Source: Verrucomicrobiia bacterium (GTDB taxonomy: Bacteria > Verrucomicrobiota > Verrucomicrobiia > Limisphaerales > CAIMTB01). Taken from it: a stretch of DNA of 64,000 nt. The position numbers and the translations under genes are program-made. Shown one piece after another: positions 9,979 through 19,551 of the stretch (positions are counted from its first letter, which is position 1; each line of letters starts with the position of its first letter). The DNA is taken from contig JAHCBA010000013.1 of assembly GCA_019634625.1 (NCBI GenBank), positions 1 through 64,000 of the forward strand, read 5' to 3'. The notes under the pieces are model-generated. The model saw nothing but the letters and a program-made list of their open reading frames with translations. It was not told the origin of the DNA and searched no databases.

Positions 9979-11109
9979 TCAGTCGAGAGTTTGGCGGTAG
10001 CGTTTGAGGCCCAGGGCGAGGGCGAGGACCAGGAAGGCGAGGAGGGGCCAGAGGTGGGGGAGGATGTCGGGGAGCGGATTGCCCTTGAGGATGATGCCGC
10101 GGGCGATGCGGAGGAAGTGGGTGAGGGGAAGGAGGCTTCCCAGGGACTGGGCCCAATCGGGCATGCCACGAAAGGGAAACATGAAGCCCGAGAGGAGCAG
10201 GGAGGGGAGGAAGAAGAAGAAGGACATCTGCATGGCCTGGAGCTGATTGCGGGCGATGGTGGAGAAGGTGATGCCCATGGCCAGGTTGGCGACGATGAAG
10301 GGCAGCATGGTGACGAGGAGGAGGGTGAGGCTGCCTTCGAGGGGGACGTGAAAGAGGTGGCGTGCGGCGACGAGAATGGCGGCGGTCTGGAGATAGCCCA
10401 CAAGGATGTAGGGGATGATCTTCCCGATCATGACTTCGGCGGGGCGGGCGGGGGTGGACAGGAGATTTTCCATGGTGCCGCGCTCGCGTTCCCGGGTGAT
10501 GGCGACGGCGGTGATGATGACCATGGTCATCGTGAGCACCACGCCGAGGAGACCGGGCACGATGTGGTAGCGGGTGATGCCCTCCGGGTTGTAGCGGCGA
10601 TGGGCACGAAGTTCCACGGGGCCGGGGCGGGGCCGGAGATGGGCGAGGGGCCCGTGGAGATCGGGATCGAAGGCATGGTCGATGAGCGATTGGACCGCCC
10701 CGAGGGCCTGGCTGGTGGCGGCCGGGTCGGTGGCGTCGGCGTCGAGGAGAAGAGCGGGGCGTTCGCCGCGGAGGAGCTGACGTTCGAAGTCCGCGGGGAT
10801 GTGGACGACGAAGAGGACGTCGCCGCGTCGGAGCAGGCGTTCCGCCTCGGCCTCGGAATCGATTCGGGCGACGATGCGGAAGTAGCGGGTGTTTTCGAGG
10901 GCGGTTTCGAGGGATCGGGAGAAGGGGCTGCGATCGGCAGCGAGGATGGCGGTGGGGAGGTCGCGGGGATCGGCATTGATGGCGTAGCCGAAGAGGATGA
11001 GCTGGAGGCAGGGGATGCCGATCATCATCCCGAAGGTCATCCGGTCGCGGCGCATCTGGATGAACTCCTTGGCGATGATGGCCCAGCAGCGGGCGAAACT
11101 GAATCTCAT
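9979..11109 (-). CDS. ABC-2 type transporter permease
   Basis: A 376-residue inner-membrane permease of the ABC-2 class (YbhR/YhhJ-like). One helix lies near the N-terminus (FGMMIGIPCLQLILFGYAIN, 26-45). A large soluble periplasmic domain of about 150 residues follows (IVARIDSEAEAERLLRRGDV), then five C-terminal helices including VPGLLGVVLTMTMVIITAVA and MQMSFFFFLPSLLLSGFMF. The RERERGTMENLLSTPARPAE segment is the usual cytosolic coupling region of this family. Its start overlaps the stop of the ATPase gene by 4 nt, and it is the last gene of the adaptor - ATPase - permease operon. The complex probably exports drugs, lipids or a secreted product; the cargo cannot be read from sequence. Confidence 0.92.
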   Translation of the reverse strand: MRFSFARCWAIIAKEFIQMRRDRMTFGMMIGIPCLQLILFGYAINADPRDLPTAILAADRSPFSRSLETALENTRYFRIVARIDSEAEAERLLRRGDVLFVVHIPADFERQLLRGERPALLLDADATDPAATSQALGAVQSLIDHAFDPDLHGPLAHLRPRPGPVELRAHRRYNPEGITRYHIVPGLLGVVLTMTMVIITAVAITRERERGTMENLLSTPARPAEVMIGKIIPYILVGYLQTAAILVAARHLFHVPLEGSLTLLLVTMLPFIVANLAMGITFSTIARNQLQAMQMSFFFFLPSLLLSGFMFPFRGMPDWAQSLGSLLPLTHFLRIARGIILKGNPLPDILPHLWPLLAFLVLALALGLKRYRQTLD

Positions 11110-12050
11110 GGGTGGGTGAATGGCGGCGGGGTGAAATTGTCGGGGGCGCGGTTCATGAGGCTGATGAAGGCATCTTCGAGGCCGGGCGGGATGGGGCGGT
11201 ATTGGTAGGGTTCACGAACGACCTCGCCAAGGGCCTGGGCCATGCGGACGGGGTCGTGGCCGCCAACATGCAGGACGAGGCCGAAGGGGACGACCTGGTC
11301 GATGCCAGGGGTTTGGACAAGGATCGGGGCGAGGGTGGAGACGTCCGGCCCATGGATTTCCCAAGTATGAATGGCGGCCTGCCGGATGACCTCGGGAACG
11401 GTGCCGCGGGCCAGGAGGCGTCCGTAGGCGATGTAGGCGAGCCGATGACAGCGTTCCGCCTCGTCCATGTAGTGGGTGGTGATGAGAACGGTGAGGCCCT
11501 GGGTGGCGAGATCGTGGAGTTCCGCCCAGAAGTCGCGGCGCGCCTTGGGATCGACGCCTGCGGTGGGTTCATCGAGGAGGAGGAGCCGGGGTTGGTGAAT
11601 GAGACAGGCGGCAAGGGCCAGCCGTTGTTTCCAGCCACCGGAGAGGACGCCCGCGAGTTGCCGGCGACGGTCGGCGAGTCCCAGGCGGTCGAGGCTGTCG
11701 CGGACGGCCTGGCGGCGTTGGGGCATGCGGTAGATGCGGGCGATGAAATCGAGGTTCTCCTCAAGGGTGAGGTCCTCGTAGAAGCTGAACCGCTGGGTCA
11801 TGTAGCCGACACGACATTTGATCTCGGCGGCCTGGGTGCGGAAGTCGAAGCCGAGGCAGGAACCGGAGCCGGCGTCCGGGGTGAGGAGCCCGCAGAGCAT
11901 GCGCAGGAAGGTCGTCTTGCCGCTGCCGTTGGGACCGAGGAATCCGAAGATCTCGCCGCGCCGGACCTCGAGGGCGACGCCGTCCACCACGGTGCGGCCC
12001 GCAAAGCGCTTGGTGACGTCGCGGACGTCGATGATTGGTTGAGAACTCAT
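11106..12050 (-). CDS. ABC transporter ATP-binding protein
   Basis: A 314-residue ATPase driving the adjacent ABC-2 permease. Walker A is GPNGSGKTT (39-47), the signature is LSGGWKQRLALAACL (136-150) and Walker B is LLLLDEPTAGVDP (156-168). A C-terminal regulatory tail of about 90 residues follows, as in YbhF/CcmA-like exporters. Only one nucleotide-binding domain is present, whereas YbhF has two, so the transporter probably works as an ATPase dimer. It overlaps both neighbours by ATGA junctions (11106-11109 and 12047-12050), which implies translational coupling. Confidence 0.94.
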   Translation of the reverse strand: MSSQPIIDVRDVTKRFAGRTVVDGVALEVRRGEIFGFLGPNGSGKTTFLRMLCGLLTPDAGSGSCLGFDFRTQAAEIKCRVGYMTQRFSFYEDLTLEENLDFIARIYRMPQRRQAVRDSLDRLGLADRRRQLAGVLSGGWKQRLALAACLIHQPRLLLLDEPTAGVDPKARRDFWAELHDLATQGLTVLITTHYMDEAERCHRLAYIAYGRLLARGTVPEVIRQAAIHTWEIHGPDVSTLAPILVQTPGIDQVVPFGLVLHVGGHDPVRMAQALGEVVREPYQYRPIPPGLEDAFISLMNRAPDNFTPPPFTHP

Positions 12051-13057
12051 GGCAGTCGGACCTCGACGGGTTGGCCGGGCCGGAGGGAGGCGGCGACCCC
12101 GGGGGAGACCTCGGCCTCGACCCGAAAGACCAGCTTGGCGCGGGTGTCGCGGCTGTAGATGACGGGTGGCGTGAACTCGGCCCGGGTGGCGACGTGGCGG
12201 ATCCGGCCGGGAATGGGGGTGTCGGAGCCATCGTGCCGAATCTCGACCTGGCGGCCCGGGGTCATCGCGCCGAGTTGGTCGGAGGGAACGAAGAAGCGGA
12301 CAAACAGGTTTTCCGGGGGAAGCAGGACCACGGCGCCGGCGCCGGGCGGAACGAATTCTCCGGGGCGGAACAGGATTTCGTGGACGATGGCGGGGAGGGG
12401 AGCGGACTGGGATTTCTGACCGAGGGCCCAGCGGGCGCGATCGAGGACGGCGCGCATCGCGTCCCGCTCGGCGGCGGCAGCCTGGATCTCGTCTTCACGT
12501 CCGCCGAGGCGGGCGGTCGCCAGGTCGGCCTCGGCCGCATCCAGGGCAGCCTGGGCGGCATTGCGCTGGGTGCGGGCCTGATCGATTTCGGCCTCGGCGA
12601 TCACCTGGTCCCGGGCCAGTTGTTGACGACGCTGGAACTCGGCGGTCCAGAACTCGAGCGAGGCACGGCCCTGGGCGGCACGGGCCTCGAGAGCGGCGAT
12701 CTCGGTGGGGCGGCGTCCCTTGAGGAGATTGTCCAGCCGCGCTTCGGCGAGGGCGACGCGGCGTTCGGCCTCCTCGACGGCGGCGCGTTCGAGTCCGGAT
12801 TCGAGGGTGAAGAGAGGATCGCCGGCCTGGACGTTGTCGCCTCGGCGCACCTCGCACTGGAGCAGCAGGCCTCCCACCGGCGAGGCGACATGGACGTAGT
12901 CGGCCTCGATGTAGCCTTGGAAGGAGTCTGGGGGCGGGGGTGCGCAGCCGGCGAGGGCGAGGGTCAGAGCAAGGGCGAAGGCAAAGGCGGGCGCAGGGAA
13001 GGCTGGTTGGGTTGATTGTGGGGCTGGAGCGGCGCTGAAAGGGGGAGGCATTGGCAA
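12047..13057 (-). CDS. HlyD-family periplasmic adaptor (lipoprotein)
   Basis: A 336-residue membrane-fusion adaptor and first gene of the exporter operon. The N-terminus is hydrophobic and ends in a lipobox-like LALAGC with Cys38, so it may be lipid-anchored. The n-region is unusually long and proline-rich with no positive charge, so the true start may differ. A biotinyl-lipoyl half (EADYVHVASPVGGLLLQ) is followed by a coiled hairpin (residues about 85-195, rich in AxLExxARQ-type heptads) and a beta-barrel with VRFFVPSDQLGAMTPGR. It resembles YbhG/YhiI adaptors that link ABC-2 exporters to an outer-membrane channel. No TolC-type gene is adjacent. Confidence 0.9.
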   Translation of the reverse strand: MPMPPPFSAAPAPQSTQPAFPAPAFAFALALTLALAGCAPPPPDSFQGYIEADYVHVASPVGGLLLQCEVRRGDNVQAGDPLFTLESGLERAAVEEAERRVALAEARLDNLLKGRRPTEIAALEARAAQGRASLEFWTAEFQRRQQLARDQVIAEAEIDQARTQRNAAQAALDAAEADLATARLGGREDEIQAAAAERDAMRAVLDRARWALGQKSQSAPLPAIVHEILFRPGEFVPPGAGAVVLLPPENLFVRFFVPSDQLGAMTPGRQVEIRHDGSDTPIPGRIRHVATRAEFTPPVIYSRDTRAKLVFRVEAEVSPGVAASLRPGQPVEVRLP

Positions 13058-13348
13058 AGCAATAGCTCCGGGCCGGGCCTGGATGCACGCCGTTTGGGGG
13101 GGCTGACGGTTCGAACAGTCGCTGCAGGGAAGGCTTGGCGACGGACCGATGGGTTCGGTCTCGTCCTGCGCGAGGGCATCCCGCTAGGCTTCGTGCGTGA
13201 TGCAGGCGCTTCGGGTGATTGGTTTTGGGGAGGATGGCCGGGCGAGGGCGGGTCATGGCAGGGGCGTGGGGCGACATTGGAACGGTTTTCGTGATGGGGG
13301 CTGGAGTGTCCGGACCCTGGGGGGTGTCAAGGGTTCCTCGGGGCGACC

Positions 13349-16138
13349 ATGAGTTACCGGCTTTCCCTTCATCCCAGCGGGCATCTGCATGTCGAGGAGA
13401 CGACTCCGGGTGACGCGACGATCTCGCGCGACCTGGGTGAGGATGGGTCTGAATCCGCGGAGGCACCGGCCTGGGTCGAAGCGTTCCGTGTTTCGTCGGC
13501 GCAGGGGTTGCTGGCGTTGGTGTCGCACGGGGAGCGGGGGGCGGGGTGGACGGCGGAACTTGGTTTCTGGCGCGAGTTTGCGGTGGCCCATCTGACCGCC
13601 GTGGCCCATGCGCCTGAGTTGGCCGAGGGTTCTCCGGTTGATTCGGGGTCGGCGACGGAGCCGCCGCCGGGGTGGTTTCAGGAGTTGACCTTGAAGATTC
13701 CGGCGATGCGGGGCGCGGAGTACGCGAGTCTGGAGGTGTTTGCGCGGTTGTGGGGCGAGCTGGACGGGCTGGCACGGGCGGCGGCGAAGGCGGCCGGCGG
13801 GTGGAAGCCGTGGCTGGCGAAGGTCCATCCCGCGCTGCATCTGCTGGGCAAGGTGACGTTCCACCTCGCGGAGAACAAGCGGTCGGTCGCGACGCCGTTC
13901 GCCTTCATGGCGACCTACACGCACCGGCTGTCGGCCTCGGAGAAGCCGGTGCATCTCCCGTTGGGACGGGCGTTGCAGGAGTACGCGGGGGCGCGGAACC
14001 AGAAGGCGCTTCGATCCCTGCTGGAACCGGTGCAACGCGCGGCGGAACGCAGTGAGTGGGTGCGGCAGGCGTTGGACAGCCACCGGGTCTTCCAACCCCA
14101 GGCGTGGTCTCCGGTCGAGGCCTACGTGTTTCTCAAGGAGGTGCCAACGATCGAGGACTGCGGGATCGTGACCCGGATTCCCGACTGGTGGAAGGGGGGC
14201 CGCGGGCCGCGCCCTCAGGTCCGGGTGCGGGTGGGGGAGAACGTCGTCGCCGGGTTGGGCCAGGACCGGCTTCTGGAGTTCTCGATGGAGACGGCCCTGG
14301 ATGGGGAACCGTTGACCGAGGAGGAGTGGCGCGCCCTGACAAGTGCCTCGGATGGATTGGTGCAGTTGCGCGGCCGCTGGGTCGAGGCGGACCGCGAACG
14401 GCTGCAAGGGGCGTTGGAACACTGGAAGCGGGTCGAGAAGGAGCTGGCTGGGACCGGGGTGCCGTTCTCCCAGGCCATGCGCCTGTTGTCCGGGGTGCGG
14501 CTGGGATCGGACAGGATTGACACGGGCGACGCATCGGCGGCGCCCGACTGGTCCGAGGTGGTGGCGGGAGGATGGCTCCGGGAGGCCCTGAATGCCTGGC
14601 GTCAGACAGCGCCTGACGCGGACTTCGACCTCCATCGCAATCTGCGTGCCCGGCTGCGTCCCTACCAGGAGGTTGGGGTTCGCTGGCTCCGACTCCTTCA
14701 GGAACTCGGCCTTGGGGCGTGCCTTGCCGATGACATGGGGCTGGGCAAGACCCTTCAGGTCATTGCGCTGTTGCAGCACCTGAAGGACCGAGCCGCCGCC
14801 CGGACGATGCGGAAGGGGGAGCGGAAGGGGGAGCCTCGGGTTTCGGGTCCGGCGTTGCTGGTGGCGCCGGCGTCGTTGCTGGCCAACTGGCGAAACGAGG
14901 TGACCCGGTTCGCTCCGGGATTGCGGATGGGATTCGCCCATCCGGCGGAGGGGGTGGAGGAAGGCTGGCGGGAGGGCAGCGAGGCGTTCGTCGGGGGGAA
15001 GGACCTGATTGTGACCACATACGGTCAGGCAGCCCGGCTGGACTGGCTGGCCACGCGCGAGTGGGCGTTGGTCGTGCTGGACGAGGCCCAGGCGATCAAG
15101 AATCCCGGGGCCCGCCAGACGCGGGCTGTGAAGCGCCTGCGGGCGCGGGCGCGCATCGCATTGAGCGGAACGCCGGTCGAGAACCGGCTGGGGGATTTGT
15201 GGTCGTTGTATGACTTCCTGAACCCCGGGCTGCTGGGATCGGCGACGGAGTTCTCACGGTACGTGAAGGGGATCCGGGCGGCGGCTTCCCCGGACTTCGC
15301 GCCCTTGAGGCGCCTGGTGCGTCCGTACCTGCTGCGGCGGCTCAAGACGGACCCTTCCATCGTGCCGGATCTTCCCGAGAAGACCGAGTTGACGGCCTAC
15401 TGCGGGCTGAGCCGGAAGCAGGCCGGGCTGTACGCGCGGAGCGTGGAGGAACTGGCGGAAGGACTGGAGTCGTCCGAGCCGGGCATTCAGCGGAGGGGCC
15501 TCGTGCTGGCGTTCCTGATGCGATTCAAACAGATCTGCAACCACCCCAGCCACTGGTTGGGCGACGGCGAGTTCGCTGCGGACGACAGCGGCAAGTTCGG
15601 GCGCCTGACGGAATTGGCGGAAGAGATCGCCTCGCGGCAGGAGAAGGTGCTCGTCTTCACGCAGTTCAAGGAGATGACGGGCCCCTTGGCGGCGCACCTG
15701 GCCGCAGCGTTTGGAAGGGCGGGCCTGATGCTGCACGGATCCACACCGGTCCGGGAACGACCCAAGCTGGTGGCGGCATTCGAGCGCGAGGACGGGCCCC
15801 CGTTCTTCGTGCTTTCGCTCAAGGCGGGCGGAACGGGGTTGAATCTCACGGCCGCCAACCACGTGATCCATTTCGACCGCTGGTGGAATCCGGCGGTGGA
15901 GAACCAGGCCACGGACCGGGCGTTTCGCATCGGTCAACGCCGCAATGTCCTGGTCCACAAATTCGTCTGTCGCGGAACCGTCGAGGAACGGATCGACGCC
16001 TTGATTGCAGAGAAGCGGGCGCTGGCGGATTCGGTCCTGGGAGGGGAACCCGGCGCGGAGACCCTGCTGACGGAGATGTCGGACGAGGACTTGCTGCAGT
16101 TGGTCGCGCTGGACATGAAGACGGCGGGCGCGGAGTGA
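13349..16138 (+). CDS. SNF2-family DNA helicase/translocase
   Basis: A 929-residue Swi2/Snf2 ATPase. The N-terminal 440 residues are a bacterial SNF2-associated domain of unknown role. Then come Walker A DDMGLGKT (about 459-466), DEAQ box VVLDEAQAIKNP (about 575), motif III ALSGTPVENRLGDLWSL, and a helicase C half ending LKAGGTGLNLTAANHVI and DRAFRIGQRRNVLVHKF, the last being diagnostic of SNF2 proteins. These enzymes move along duplex DNA and remodel bound proteins. Bacterial relatives often carry or neighbour a SWIM zinc finger; here the SWIM protein is a separate gene downstream, across a repeat array. The start ATG follows 291 nt of unassigned sequence shared with the divergent exporter operon. 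I see no clear Shine-Dalgarno site. Confidence 0.93.
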   Translation: MSYRLSLHPSGHLHVEETTPGDATISRDLGEDGSESAEAPAWVEAFRVSSAQGLLALVSHGERGAGWTAELGFWREFAVAHLTAVAHAPELAEGSPVDSGSATEPPPGWFQELTLKIPAMRGAEYASLEVFARLWGELDGLARAAAKAAGGWKPWLAKVHPALHLLGKVTFHLAENKRSVATPFAFMATYTHRLSASEKPVHLPLGRALQEYAGARNQKALRSLLEPVQRAAERSEWVRQALDSHRVFQPQAWSPVEAYVFLKEVPTIEDCGIVTRIPDWWKGGRGPRPQVRVRVGENVVAGLGQDRLLEFSMETALDGEPLTEEEWRALTSASDGLVQLRGRWVEADRERLQGALEHWKRVEKELAGTGVPFSQAMRLLSGVRLGSDRIDTGDASAAPDWSEVVAGGWLREALNAWRQTAPDADFDLHRNLRARLRPYQEVGVRWLRLLQELGLGACLADDMGLGKTLQVIALLQHLKDRAAARTMRKGERKGEPRVSGPALLVAPASLLANWRNEVTRFAPGLRMGFAHPAEGVEEGWREGSEAFVGGKDLIVTTYGQAARLDWLATREWALVVLDEAQAIKNPGARQTRAVKRLRARARIALSGTPVENRLGDLWSLYDFLNPGLLGSATEFSRYVKGIRAAASPDFAPLRRLVRPYLLRRLKTDPSIVPDLPEKTELTAYCGLSRKQAGLYARSVEELAEGLESSEPGIQRRGLVLAFLMRFKQICNHPSHWLGDGEFAADDSGKFGRLTELAEEIASRQEKVLVFTQFKEMTGPLAAHLAAAFGRAGLMLHGSTPVRERPKLVAAFEREDGPPFFVLSLKAGGTGLNLTAANHVIHFDRWWNPAVENQATDRAFRIGQRRNVLVHKFVCRGTVEERIDALIAEKRALADSVLGGEPGAETLLTEMSDEDLLQLVALDMKTAGAE

Positions 16139-16155
16139 CTCGGTGCCACGATCGC

Positions 16156-16622
16156 CGGCGGGTGGGGTTTGGAAATGGGCTGAATGGGTGTGCATATGCA
16201 CGAAGTTTGGGTCGGTTGGATCGGGGGAACGGCGAGGGCGGAAACGCGGGGGTGGAGTGGCGGGCGGGAGGTTGGGAATGGACTGAATTCCCGTGCATAT
16301 GCACGAAGTTTGCGTCGGTTGGGTCGGGGGAACGGCGAGGGCGGAAATGCGGGGTGGGGTGGCGGGCGGGAGGTTGGGAATGGACTGAATTCCCGTGCAT
16401 ATGCACGAAGTTTGGGTCGATTTGGGTCGGGGGAACGGCGAGGGCGGGAACGCGGGGGTGGAGTAGCGGGCGGGGGTTGGAAATGGACTGAACTGGCGTG
16501 CATCTGCACGAAGTTTGGGTCGATTTGGGTCGGGGGAACGGCGAAGGCGGGAACGCGGGGGTGGAGTGGCGGGTGGGAGGTTGGGAATGGACTGAATTCG
16601 CGTGCATATGCACGAAGTTTGA
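16156..16622. repeat. Tandem array of ~103-bp units carrying a GTGCATATGCAC palindrome
   Basis: Five copies of a 12-bp palindrome occur at 16190, 16293, 16395, 16498 and 16602, a spacing of 102-104 bp. Four are exact GTGCATATGCAC; the fourth is GTGCATCTGCAC. Each is followed by GAAGTTTG and a G-rich stretch with GGTCGGGGGAACGGCGA, then GGAATGGACTGAATTC before the next palindrome. The period is not a multiple of three, so a translated repeat is not maintained and the array is probably non-coding. It fills most of the 592-nt gap between the SNF2 and SWIM genes. Confidence 0.9.
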
Positions 16623-16730
16623 GGCGATGGGCGACAACCGGGAGGGAGGGAAGGCTGTTGGGGAGGGAAGGCTTGCTTCTGGATCGGGCGAACCGGGAGG
16701 CTGCGTCTGCGCGAGCGATTCATCCTGACC

Positions 16731-17678
16731 ATGTCCTGGTACTCCTTTCGCCCCTATGTGTCGGTGGCCCAGCGTCGGCGGGAAGCGGAACAAACGGCCC
16801 GCAAGATGGCCCGGAAGGGCACGCCGCTGAACCCCGTGGTGGTGGGGCGCACCATCGCCCGGACCTTCTGGGGGGAGTCGTGGTGCGACAATCTCGAGGC
16901 TTACAGCGATTACGCCAACCGACTGCCACGCGGCCGCACCTACGTCCGGAACGGATCAGTGATCGATCTCCAGGTCGGGACGGGAACGGTCAAGGCGCTG
17001 GTCCAGGGAAGTTCGCTTTATCGCATTGAGATCGGCATCGCCGCTCTCGACAGGAAACGCTGGATCGCATTTCGGGATCGATGCGCCGGCAAGGTGACGA
17101 ACCTGCTCGATCTCCTGCAGGGCCGCCTTTCCAAGGAAATCCTCCGGGACATTGCCGCCCCGGGCCAGGGCCTGTTTCCGTCGCCGAAGGAGATCCGGCT
17201 TTCCTGTTCGTGTCCCGACTGGGCGGTCATGTGCAAGCATGTGGCGGCGGCGCTTTACGGCATTGGCGCGCGTCTCGACGAGCAACCGGAGCTGTTCTTC
17301 ACGCTGCGAGGCGTGGATATGAGGGAATTGCTCGCCGCGGCCACGGAAGCGGTGGCCGCACCCCGGTCGAAGGGTTCCGTCACCGACCCGACCCTGGCGG
17401 GGGAGGATCTGGGCGCGATTTTCGGGGTGGAGCTGGAGACGGGCACCCTGATGGACGGGGCGGTTGCGGCAACGAAGACGGCAACCGGCGCCTCGGGGAC
17501 AGGCCGGAGGAAGACCCCGCGAAGCGTGACGCGGCGAAGCGCGACCCGGGGAAAACCCGGCGCGGGTGCCGGCGGGGGCGGTTCCGGGATCGGGAAGGCG
17601 GCGAGCGCCGGGAAGCCGGGGGCGGCGAAGCGGCGTTCGAAGGTCAAGGCGGCGGTGCGGCGGCGGGTTCCGGGGTGA
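16731..17678 (+). CDS. SWIM zinc-finger protein
   Basis: A 315-residue protein with a SWIM motif at residues 159-170 (C159, C161, C168, H170 in CSCPDWAVMCKHVAAALYG), a CxCx6CxH zinc site that binds DNA or protein. The N-terminus (GRTIARTFWGESWCDNLEAY) matches bacterial SWIM proteins found beside SNF2 helicases. The last 60 residues are a lysine/arginine/glycine-rich, probably disordered tail (for example KRRSKVKAAVRRR), suited to binding DNA. It is the probable partner of the SNF2 helicase 592 nt upstream. The gap is a repeat array, so the pair is not tightly spaced as it is in many genomes. No good ribosome site precedes the ATG. Confidence 0.9.
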   Translation: MSWYSFRPYVSVAQRRREAEQTARKMARKGTPLNPVVVGRTIARTFWGESWCDNLEAYSDYANRLPRGRTYVRNGSVIDLQVGTGTVKALVQGSSLYRIEIGIAALDRKRWIAFRDRCAGKVTNLLDLLQGRLSKEILRDIAAPGQGLFPSPKEIRLSCSCPDWAVMCKHVAAALYGIGARLDEQPELFFTLRGVDMRELLAAATEAVAAPRSKGSVTDPTLAGEDLGAIFGVELETGTLMDGAVAATKTATGASGTGRRKTPRSVTRRSATRGKPGAGAGGGGSGIGKAASAGKPGAAKRRSKVKAAVRRRVPG

Positions 17679-17726
17679 TGAAGGGATGGTCATGGGGGCG
17701 GGGATGGCGTAGATCGGGGGCGACTT

Positions 17727-19517
17727 ATGGCGCTCGCACTTGAGGACTACGCGATGATTGGGGACTGCCAGACGGCGGCGCTGGTGGGACGGGATGGATC
17801 GATCGACTGGCTGTGTCTTCCGCGGTTCGATTCCGGGGCGTGTTTTGCGGCGCTGCTGGGGGGCGAGGAGCACGGGACGTGGCGGATTGCGCCGGCGGGC
17901 TGGGAGGGGCGATCGGAGCGGGCGTATCGGGGTCCGACGCTGGTGCTGGAGACGGAGTTCGTGACGCCGGAGGGGGTGGTGGCGGTGGTGGATTTCATGC
18001 CGCCGCGGAGCGGGGCGGCGGATCTGGTGCGGATCGTGGAGGGGCGGAAGGGGCGGGTGGAGATGGAGATGACGCTGCGGATCCGGTTCGACTATGGATC
18101 GATCGTGCCGTGGGTGCGGGCGATCGAGGGGGGAGCGGTGGCGGTGGGGGGGCCGGACACGCTGCGGTTGGTGGGGTCGGTGCCGGTGGAGGAGCGGGAT
18201 GGGGCGTGGGTGGCGCGGTTTGCGGTGGCGGAGGGGGAGCGGGTGTGTTTCGACCTGACCTGGTACCGGTCGCACGAGGCGGAGCCGGCGCGGATCGACC
18301 CGATGGGGGTGTTGAGTTCGACGGTGGAGTATTGGAAGCGGTGGGCGGGGCACTCGACGTACCGGGGTCCGTGGTCGGAGGCGGTGACGCGGTCGCTGGT
18401 GACCTTGAAGGGACTGACGTACGAGCCGACGGGAGGGATTGTGGCGGCGCCGACGACGTCATTGCCGGAGCATCTGGGGGGGCAGCGGAACTGGGATTAC
18501 CGGTACTGCTGGTTGCGGGATGCGACGTTCACATTGTATGCGCTGGCGGGGGCGGGGTATCTCGACGAGGCGCGGGCGTGGCGGGAATGGCTGTTGCGGG
18601 CGGTGGCGGGGAGGCCGTCGCAGGTGAGCATCATGTATGGGGTGGCGGGGGAGCGGCGGTTGCCGGAACTGGAGCTGGGCTGGCTTCCGGGGTATGAGGA
18701 ATCGCGACCGGTTCGGATAGGGAACGGGGCGTACCAGCAGTTGCAGATCGATGTGTTCGGGGAGGTGCTGGATGCGATGCACCGGTGCTGGCGGATGGGG
18801 TTGGAGCCGGCGGAGGATGCGTGGCGGGTGGAGCGGGCGATGGTGGAGTATCTGGAGACGCACTGGGAATCGCCGGACGAGGGGATCTGGGAGGTGCGGG
18901 GACCGCGGCGGCACTTCACCCATTCGAAGATGATGGCGTGGGTGGCGCTGGACCGGGCGGTGAAGGGGATCGAGTGCTTCGGTCTCGAAGGGCCACTGGA
19001 GCGGTGGCGCGAGGTTCGGGCGCGGATTCACCGGGACGTGTGCGAGAAGGGGTATGCTGCGTCGCGGGGGGCGTTCACGCAGTCGTACGGTTCCGAACTT
19101 CTGGATGCGAGCCTGTTGATGATGCCGCTGGTGGGGTTTCTGCCGGCGGAGGATGTGCGGGTGCGGGGGACGATCGAGGCGATCGAACGGGAGTTGACGA
19201 GGGACGGGTTTGTGTCGCGGTACCGGACGGTGCCGGAGGTGGACGGATTGCCGGAGGGGGAGGGGGCATTCCTGTTGTGCACGTTCTGGCTGGCGGACGC
19301 GCTGGTGCTCCTGGGGCGGCGGGAGGATGCGCGGCGGGTGTTCGAAGGCGTGCTGGCGGTGAGGAACGACGTGGGATTGTTGTCGGAGAGTTTCGATGTC
19401 GAACGGCGACGGCTGGTGGGGAACTACCCGCAGGCGTTCTCGCATATCGGGTTGATCAACACGGCGTGCAACCTGGCGGAGGGGGTTGGTCCGGCCGAAT
19501 CGCGATGCCGGGAGTGA
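17727..19517 (+). CDS. Glycoside hydrolase family 15 protein (glucoamylase/trehalase-like)
   Basis: A 596-residue cytosolic protein without a signal peptide. The N-terminal beta domain (LEDYAMIGDCQTAALVGRDG, SIDWLCLPRFDSGACFAALL) is followed by an (alpha/alpha)6 barrel with the family hallmark RNWDYRYCWLRDATFTLYAL and a later LLMMPLVGFLPAEDVR. GH15 enzymes release glucose from alpha-glucans, trehalose or related oligosaccharides. Bacterial members with this N-terminus are often trehalases or dextran/maltooligosaccharide hydrolases, and the exact substrate cannot be read here. It lies 48 nt after the SWIM gene and just before recQ, with no obvious functional link to either. Confidence 0.92.
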   Translation: MALALEDYAMIGDCQTAALVGRDGSIDWLCLPRFDSGACFAALLGGEEHGTWRIAPAGWEGRSERAYRGPTLVLETEFVTPEGVVAVVDFMPPRSGAADLVRIVEGRKGRVEMEMTLRIRFDYGSIVPWVRAIEGGAVAVGGPDTLRLVGSVPVEERDGAWVARFAVAEGERVCFDLTWYRSHEAEPARIDPMGVLSSTVEYWKRWAGHSTYRGPWSEAVTRSLVTLKGLTYEPTGGIVAAPTTSLPEHLGGQRNWDYRYCWLRDATFTLYALAGAGYLDEARAWREWLLRAVAGRPSQVSIMYGVAGERRLPELELGWLPGYEESRPVRIGNGAYQQLQIDVFGEVLDAMHRCWRMGLEPAEDAWRVERAMVEYLETHWESPDEGIWEVRGPRRHFTHSKMMAWVALDRAVKGIECFGLEGPLERWREVRARIHRDVCEKGYAASRGAFTQSYGSELLDASLLMMPLVGFLPAEDVRVRGTIEAIERELTRDGFVSRYRTVPEVDGLPEGEGAFLLCTFWLADALVLLGRREDARRVFEGVLAVRNDVGLLSESFDVERRRLVGNYPQAFSHIGLINTACNLAEGVGPAESRCRE

Positions 19518-19551
19518 GGAGCGCGTCGGATCGATGGAGGGTGCGGAAGGC

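Noticed and set aside
16156-16622. CRISPR-like array
   Set aside because: The whole 103-bp unit is conserved, not short repeats with unique spacers, and no cas gene is present.
16184-17029. A plus-strand frame through the 103-bp array with repeated peptide pieces
   Set aside because: The repeat period (102-104 bp) does not keep frame, so the peptide repeats shift between frames; it also runs into the SWIM gene out of frame.
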